The notes under the pieces were generated by a model. That model did not search any database, was not told where the DNA came from, and was given only the letters and a program-made list of their open reading frames with translations. A stretch of DNA of 49,124 bases from Coprothermobacter sp. (GTDB lineage: Bacteria; Caldisericota; Caldisericia; Cryosericales; Cryosericaceae). How positions within the stretch are numbered: the stretch's first letter is position 1; the number at the start of each line of letters is the position of its first letter. The stretch is taken from contig PNOG01000017.1 in assembly GCA_013824685.1 (NCBI GenBank), forward strand, positions 1 through 49,124, in the 5' to 3' direction. The position numbers and the translations under genes were made by a program. This document shows, piece after piece, positions 1 to 7,400 of the stretch.

Positions 1-25
1 AAGCGTCTGACCTCTATAAACACAG

Positions 26-94
26 TTATAAACTACACGCTACTTGAGACGCTGGGATGGGCTTCATTCCTGATGCAAAGATCTTCTTCGCTGT
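26..94 (-). pseudogene. Decayed 5' fragment of a PQQ-propeller gene (second copy)
   Basis: On the minus strand this stretch reads TAKKIFASGMKPIPASQ and then stops. The beginning of the intact propeller gene at 350-1492 reads METKKVFASRMKRILASD, so about 15 codons are clearly related before similarity fades. There is no ATG at the matching place; the position that would hold a start reads ACA/GCG. Just upstream on the minus strand lies a copy of the ribosome-binding region and promoter that elsewhere serve the giant YD-repeat gene. The fragment therefore looks like what remains when the giant gene is absent between the promoter and the propeller gene. The window edge prevents seeing whether more homologous sequence follows. 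Confidence 0.55.
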
Positions 95-136
95 ACGCCT
101 CCACTTCGTTGCATTGTCACAGCAATGCCCACACAG

Positions 137-164
137 ACTCTAGATGGGACGCAGGGATTGTCAA
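137..164 (-). promoter_or_regulatory. Duplicated copy of the promoter found upstream of the giant YD-repeat gene
   Basis: The minus strand shows TTGACA (159-164), a 16-bp spacer and TAGAGT (137-142). The intact copy at 9846-9873 has TTGACA, 16 bp and TACAGT in the same position relative to the radC stop codon. Flanking bases, including the TGGAGG ribosome-binding site near 100-106, also align. It now points at the decayed propeller fragment. Confidence 0.55.
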
Positions 165-202
165 GGAGAGTGGGTCACTGCCGAGAGGAGGTCCGACGCC
201 CG

Positions 203-350
203 CTACACCATCCCCGCCCGCGCGAAGGAGAAGTAGTCCTGGCGGGCACGGCCCACGATGATGTGGTCCAGGACACGCACGCCGACATACTTGAGGGCCT
301 GCGTGATCTTGTTCGTGGTGTCGATATCCTCCTTGGAGGGGTCGCACTCT
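203..350 (-). pseudogene. Truncated radC 3' end (duplicate of the last 48 codons)
   Basis: The reading frame from 350 to 203 encodes ECDPSKEDIDTTNKI and onward to the RadC C-terminus FARAGMV and stop. It differs from the intact RadC (9916-10830) at only one residue (V for I in YVGVRV). The similarity starts abruptly at position 350, inside the JAMM metal-binding motif: the HNHPSG half is missing. The propeller gene's TAA stop codon straddles this breakpoint. An undecayed frame with abrupt ends indicates a recent segmental duplication or recombination scar. It cannot encode a working RadC. Confidence 0.9.
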
Positions 351-1492
351 TATCTGGAGTGAGATTCGTCAGGAGGCGAAGCGTCAGGCAACCGTCCAAT
401 CAAGAGCTTGTCCGTAGCGATTCCTGCACAGAATATGCTCGCATCATGTGCCAGACCGGTCACGAAGTGATGCGGCGACTTGTACTTGCGGATGCGATAC
501 TCAGTTGGGATCCCTGTCGCAGGGTGTGGCTCAACGACATACAGCCAAGGGCCAGAGGGACAGTACAGGTGGTCTTTGTGGATACTGATCTCGTAGGGTC
601 TAGCACTGCCCATTGTCAAGGAGAAATGTCGTTTGGACGACTGGCAAGAGACTCCGTTGAGCGATGGACGTGCATTGGAACGCCAGTACAGAATGTCCCC
701 GAGGAGGACGGGTGTGTATGCACGGACAACCCGGGTACTCTCGGCCACGACTCTCGACTCCCTTGTGGCGAGGTTGAGACAGTATATGCCGCCAACAGAC
801 CCTGGCATGATCAGCTCGTCCCCAACTAGAAGCGGGTCCATGTGGTGCCTACCTCCTGTACCGATCAACTCTAATGACCACTGTTCTTCTCCTGTCAAGA
901 CGTCAAGACAGTGAACTTCGTCGAACCAGTTCGAGAACACGACGTTGTCCTGCCACACAACAGGGCTAGACGAGACAATGGTGCCACTTTCATCTGAGCA
1001 GGCACGTCTCCAGCGCAACTCGCCAGTCGTCAGGTCTAGAGCAACGATATCTCCCTCATAAGTCCCGACTAGCACAAGCGAATCTGTTAGGGCCATGGCA
1101 CAATGGGCTGCGGTTCCCTCTTCACGGCAGACATGCCTTAGCCAAGTACTCTCGCCTGTGTCCTGCCGGAGGCAGACCACGTTTCCATCATCAGTCCCGA
1201 TGTAGAGCAGGCCCTTCTGGGCAAGAGGCGAGATTGGATCCACATGAGACCACTTGCCGATGGAGACCTGCCATTGGATGGATCCCGACTTGAGATCCAC
1301 TGCGACAACAGTGTGTTCACAGAGCCGCCTCCGGATGACCGAGCAGAAGGCTCTTCCATCGACCACAGTGGGCGTGAATGCAACGTGCCCGTTGAGCTGG
1401 ACTTGAGTACGCACAGCGACAAGCCCTGCATCTAGTACGTCAGATGCCAAGATGCGCTTCATTCTTGACGCAAATACCTTCTTCGTCTCCAT
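350..1492 (-). CDS. PQQ-type beta-propeller protein, partner of the upstream RHS protein
   Basis: The 380-residue protein is made of PQQ/WD-like blades such as VVAVDLKSGSIQW, VCLRQDTGESTW, IVALDLTTGELRW and VHCLDVLTGEEQW. Each has the D-x-x-(T/S)-G-x-x-x-W pattern of BamB/quinoprotein propellers. There is no signal peptide or membrane segment, so it is probably cytoplasmic. Its ATG lies 4 bp after the stop codon of the giant YD-repeat gene, implying translational coupling. Base composition is lower in GC than the RHS core. In Rhs loci the small gene directly behind the variable C-terminal tip is often the tip's immunity protein. That role is inference; PQQ cofactor binding is not shown. The last codon and TAA lie exactly at the junction with the radC fragment. 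Confidence 0.75.
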   Translation of the reverse strand: METKKVFASRMKRILASDVLDAGLVAVRTQVQLNGHVAFTPTVVDGRAFCSVIRRRLCEHTVVAVDLKSGSIQWQVSIGKWSHVDPISPLAQKGLLYIGTDDGNVVCLRQDTGESTWLRHVCREEGTAAHCAMALTDSLVLVGTYEGDIVALDLTTGELRWRRACSDESGTIVSSSPVVWQDNVVFSNWFDEVHCLDVLTGEEQWSLELIGTGGRHHMDPLLVGDELIMPGSVGGIYCLNLATRESRVVAESTRVVRAYTPVLLGDILYWRSNARPSLNGVSCQSSKRHFSLTMGSARPYEISIHKDHLYCPSGPWLYVVEPHPATGIPTEYRIRKYKSPHHFVTGLAHDASIFCAGIATDKLLIGRLPDASPPDESHSR

Positions 1493-1496
1493 CAGT

Positions 1497-4400
1497 TCAC
1501 TGTCCCTTGATCCCGAGTAGTGTCGTCAAGAACGCTCTGATCTTGTCCATCGTGTTGACATCGAGACCCCATTCTCCTCCACTATCAAGAAGACCCTGCA
1601 GTCTGGACATCCAGCCAAGTAGCTTCTGCTCGCCTCCAGCCCTGTTGGCATCGTTGAAGAGCCCGGTGAGTTGCGTCCAACTGGGATCCCATCTCTGCAC
1701 ATAGCGAACGATGTTCGCACATGCAGTTCCGATTTCCCCGAGAACGTGAATCCAATTGTGATTAGGATCAGGTGGCAACTCGTTCATGTTCTTGTCGAGG
1801 TCCCCCGTAAAGGCGCCCTTTATGTTCTTCTTGAGCTTCTCAACTTCGCCATTCAACACCCGCGCTACCAACATCGCGGCTATGGTCGCCAGAAACAGTC
1901 CAGCACCAAGAGTGAGGCCAGCTGGATTCAGGCATCCTGCCACAAGTGCGAATGCACCAGCACCTCTATAGGCCATTATCCCCACAGCGGCAATCGCTTC
2001 ATGTCCCAGGGGATCGATGTACTTCACCGGGTTGTTCCCGCAGTACTGGTAGGGGTTCTGCGTGATGGGAGCAAGGAGGTCGGGGGGATAGCTGTCCTTG
2101 GTGAGGAACCTGCCCGTGGCAGGATTGTACCACCGGGCGCCCATGAGATACAGGGACAGGTCGGCGTCCCAGCGGACACCGTATGCACCACAGTACAGGT
2201 ACGGGTTGGGGAGGGAGGGATTGGTGTTGGTGACGAGGGTGCCCCAGGGGTCGTAGGAATACTGGGCGACAGGGGTGCCGCTCCCGTCGGAGAGAGCGAT
2301 GGTGTCGCCGTGGGCGTTGAAGTGGTAGTAGTACGTCTGGTTGTTCCAGGTCAGGGAGACCAGCTCTCCGGCGCCATTGTGCTGGTAGGTGACGGGAGAG
2401 GAGGACGTTGTCGATTCTCTGCTGACACCGGCGAAGTCATACGCGTAGGTGGTGACCTGGGTACCCTGCTCCTTGCGGGAGAGGGTACCGTCCGGGGCAT
2501 ACGCAAAGGTGAGGGTCGTCTGACCCTGACGGATCACGGAGGAGAGCTTCCCGGTGGCATCCCAGGTGTACGAGCAGACCTGGGTGGTGCCGTTCTGGAG
2601 TCTGGTGCGGGTGAGGGGGTTCCCGGCTGCATCGTACGTCCAGGTGTCGGTGGAGCCTCCGGGGACGGTCACGGTGAGGAGTCGGTTGGTGGCGGGGTCC
2701 ACGGTGAAGGACGTGGTGCCCGAGGGACCCGTGATACTGACCAGGTTGCCACGGGTGTCGTAGGTGTAGGAGGTCTGGACACCGGAGCGGGTCCAGGAGG
2801 CGAGCTGCTGGGTGCTGTCGTACGTGTAGGTATCCGGTCCCGAGGCGAGGGCGTTACCGTTCGCGTCATAGGTGGTGAGCGTGTCCAGGAGCTGCGCCTG
2901 CGTCGTGGAGTTGACGAGTTTCAGCTCGGTGATGCGGGAGGAGGCGTCGTACGTGTACTGGGTGGACAGGGCATTGGGGGAGAGCATGGCGAGACGGCGG
3001 CCCACCGTGTCGTACGTGTAGGAGGTGACGTGGTTCTGGGGATCGGTGACCTGGGTCGTCCGGTCCAGGAGGTCCCACGCGAAGGTAGAGGTGCCAGAGA
3101 GAGTGGTCTCCGAGGTGAGACGGGAACCGGCGTCGTACGCGTACTGCACCTGGTACCCGGTGGCATCCGTGGAACTGACCAGGCGACGGAGGGTGTCGTA
3201 CGTGAAGGTCTGGGGACCGGAGGAAGAAGAGGCAAGGGCAGTGAGGTCGCCACGGGCGTTGTATGTGAGCGCCGTGGTGGTCCCGTCCGGGGAGTTCGTC
3301 CCCGTAAGTTCATGGAGGCCGTTGTACGAAGAGGCGACAGGGATACCTCTGGCGTCGACTACCTGGGTTGTATCCCCATGCGCATCGTACGTGTACTGGG
3401 CGATGAGAACCCCGTTTTCGTAGACTTGGGAAGGTCGGTTGGCCACATCGTACGTGAACGTCTTGCCGAAGGCCCCCGACTGGACCGAGGTGAGGTTGCC
3501 GGCGACGTCATACGCGTAGGTCGTGGACACCCCGTTCGCGTCGACGACCTGGATCAGGCGGCCGGCAAGGTCGTAGTACATCGACTGAGACTGCCCGGTG
3601 GGCAGCGTTGTTGATGTCTGATTACCTTCGACATCATACGTGTAATTCGTCGTGGCATTCGTGGGGTCGGTCTTGGCGATCAGGCGGTCCTGCAGGTCGT
3701 ACGTCCAAGCCGTGACGTTCGCGTTCGTCCCCGTCGGGACATTGTCCAAGTGGTCGCTCTGGGACGTGCGGTTGCCGTCTTCGTCGTAGGTGAAGGTGGT
3801 CGTCGCCAGGGCGACGGGTGCTTCCGGATTTGTCGTGTCCGTGGCGATCTGCGTCAGCACCTCGCCTGCGGCATCGTACGTCCAGGAGGTCGTGCGGAGT
3901 ACTGGGTCGCCGCCCTGCGTAGACGGCCCGACCAGCATCGTCGTCTCGGAAGCACACCAGCCACGGTTGTCACTGTCAAAGACTCTCGTGGTCGGAACGT
4001 TCTGTGCATTGGTCGTGGAGGTGCAGTTGCCGAGGATGTCGTAGGCATAGGTCATCCACAGCTGGTCGTTCTGGTACTCTGCGGTCATGAGGCCGCGCGG
4101 GGTGTAGGTGTAGCTGTGCCGGCGGCCCACTGCATCGGTCATGGTGGCGACCCGCGCGTGATCCGGCGTGTAGGTATAGGTGGTCATGGCGCCCGCCTGG
4201 TCGATCTGGACCGGCTGGTCAAACGAGTTGTAGGTGTACTGTGTCGTGATCCCCGCCGGGTCCCGGACCTGTGTCACGTTCCAGTCGATCCAGGTGACGG
4301 TCGTGTATCCTCCGCGCGGGTCGGTCGCCCGGTCCAGCCTGTTGGGGCCAACCCAGGTGAACGCAGACGTCGCGCCGACGGGGTCCACGATGGTGAGCGG

Positions 4401-7400
4401 GTTGCCCCAGGCGTTCATGGTGACAGCGGTCTGTCCTCCCCGGGCATCGGTGACGTAGGTGGTCGCCGCCGCGAAGTCGTACGAGAGGGTCGTGCCACCG
4501 CAGTATCCACGCCATGCCAGCGTCGGCGTGAGACTTCCGACCGTGGTGCCGTTCGCGGGAGACAGCAGGACCGGGGTGACCGGCAGCTGTACGGGCATGC
4601 TCCCGCGGGTGTGGAATGTCCACGTGTCGTACCAGACGGTCGCGCCTCCCGGCATCGTCGCCTGGACACGCCAGTAGTAGCTGGTCGCGGTCGTCAGGGT
4701 GGGCGTGGAGGTCCACGTGTTGCCGCCCGTGGTGGACGAGACGAGGAAGCCCGCGAAGGAGGGTGATGCCGAGAGCTGGAAGAGGTACGAGGAGGCGCCC
4801 GGGTACGCGTTCCACATGAACCCCGGGGTGAGCGTCGTGACCACCGACCCGTTCCCGGGTGAAACCAGCACGGGCGCTCCGGCGGCCGACGGCGTCAGGA
4901 AGCTCCACGCCGGGGACCAGGGAGACGTGCCTGCAGCATTCGCTGCGCTCACGCGCCACCAGTACGTGGTGGAATTGCCGAGCGTGGGCGCCGCAAACGA
5001 GGCTCCCGTGGTGGTCTGAGTCGTGATGAGCCCGGCACCGAACGCACTGTCCTGACTAACCTGAACGGTATACGAGGAGGCGCCCGTGACGGCGTTCCAC
5101 CGGAGGGTCGGCGCTGTGGTTGCCGTGAGGGCATGGTGCGCCGGACTGAACGGAACGGGGGCGGTGGGCACCGCTGCAGGGTTCCTGAAGCTCCAGATGA
5201 AGGACCAGGGAGACGTCCCCGCCGCATTGGTCGCGCTCACGCGCCAGTAGTAGAGGGGAGCGCTGCCGAGGGACGGTGTCGTGACGGAGGGAGTGGTGAC
5301 GCTCTGGTTGACCAGGGTCATCTCGAAGTCGCTGCTCGTGCTGACCTGAACGGTCCACGATGGGATGGTGCCCAGAGGCAGGTTCCAGCTGAGGGTCGGG
5401 GTCGTCGTGGCAACCGTGGCACCACTGGCGGGACCACTCAGGACCGGCGGTGCCGGCGACTGGAGCGGGGCAGTGACCGCCGCGACAGGCCAGGCTGACG
5501 ACCATGCGGACGTGCCGAAGGCGTTGACGGCCCGGACACGCCAGTAGTACGTGACGCCGCTCGTGGCACTGAACGTGAACGACGTGCCGGCGGCATCGTC
5601 GGGGGAAGACGGCCAGTAGCCCGACTGTGTGCTCGTCTGGACGCTGTACGAGGTGGCTCCCTGGGCAGGGTTCCAGGTCGCGGTCAGGGTGGGAACGTAG
5701 GAGGTGCATCCCGCGAGCGTCGGGACAGACGGAACCGGTGGAGTGGCGAAACTCCAGACCGGGGACCATGCGGACCAGGCTGCGCTATTGCCCGCCTTCA
5801 CGCGCCAGTAGTAAGTGGTGGCCGGGGCAAGGGCTGGCGTGGTGAACGCGGAACCGCTCCATACCGTCTGGCTCGCAACCGTTGTGGCGAAGGTGCTGTC
5901 GGTGCCGACCTGGACGACGTAGGAAGAGGCTCCGGAGACGGGGTTCCACACCAAGGTCGGGGTTGCGGTCGATGCGGGGATCGTGACCTGGTACGCAGGG
6001 GCGCTGAGCGTTGGAACCAGCGGGGGCTGAGACGGCGTCGTGAAGGTCGAGACCGACGACCACGAAGAGACACCGCCGTCATTCGCCGCATTGACGCGCC
6101 AGTAGTAGGTCCTTGCATTGTCGAGCACGGGCGTCGTCAGCGAGGTCGCCGTCGTGGCCCGGCTGATGATCACGGACGCCCCGAAGCCCGAAGTGGCGCT
6201 CACCTGGACGGTGAAGAACGCGGTCCCAGCGGAGCCATACCACGAGAGGGTGGGCGTCTGTGTGCTGATGGTGCTGCCACTGTACGGGGACGTGAGCACC
6301 GGCGCAGAGGGTGGCTGAGACAGGATCGAGAGCTTGCGCGGTGCAGGAATGGTCGGCATGCCACGGCTCAACAGACCCAGAATCCGTCCGGCGCTCATCT
6401 GGCTGCCATCGGGGACAACGAAGGACCACACGGAGGACCACGCGCTCGTTCCTGCTGCGTTGGTGGCATTCACGCGCCAGTAGTAGGTGGTGATGGCCAG
6501 AAGCGCGTCTGTAACCGTGAAGGAAGTGCTTGTCGTGCTCTCGTTTACATCCAGCCGCCTGCTGAACGCGCTGAAGACACTGACTTGAACGGTGTAGGAG
6601 ACAGCACCGGAGGATGCGTTCCACGTGAGGGTCGGCGTCGCTGTGTCCGTCGTCGTCCCGTTTGGGGGTGACAGCAGTACGGGGGCAGCCGGTACTGTCA
6701 ACGTGGGAGTAGAGAAGGACCATGTGCCCGACCAGGAGCTGGTCCCGCCCGCGTTCGTGGCGTTGACCCGCCAGTAGTAGGTAGTGGAACTGGACAGGGC
6801 AGGAGTGGTGTAGGACGTGGTTGTCAGGCTCTGGTTCACGACGGTCGTCGCGAACGTGCTGACGGTACTGACCTGAACCGTGTACGAGGCAGCACCGGAG
6901 GAGGCGATCCACACAAGCGTCGGGGTCGTAGTGCCCGTGGTCGTGCCGGTCGCAGGCGAGGAGAGGACGGGAGCGGCAGGAATCGCTGGAAGAGGAGTGA
7001 CGAAGGACCATGTCCCCGACCAGGCGCTCGTGCCGCCCGCGTTGGCGGCGTTGACGCGCCAGTAATAGGTAGTGGAACTGGAGAGAGAAGGTGTCGTGAA
7101 CGATACGGCTGAGACGCTCTGGTTCACGACGGTCGTGGCGAACGTGCTGACCGTACTGACCTGGACGGTGTAGGAAGTGGCGCCGGAGGATGGATTCCAG
7201 GTGAGGGTCGGGGTCGTGCTGCCAGTGGTCGTGCCGGTCGCGGGTGAGGAGAGCACGGGCGCGGCGGGAGGAGGCGGGGGCGTCGTGAACGACCATGCGG
7301 ACGACCAGCCCAGACAGCCGGTCACACCGGTCGCCTTCACCCGCCAGAAGTACTGGGTCGTGCCGGCAAGAACTGGGGTCATGAACGATACGGCGGTGGT

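Noticed and set aside
1671-3614. Long plus-strand open frame (over 600 codons) opposite the giant YD-repeat gene
   Set aside because: It is rich in Gly/Val/Arg from reading YD repeats backwards, has no ribosome-binding site and no motif; it is a shadow of the repetitive minus-strand gene.
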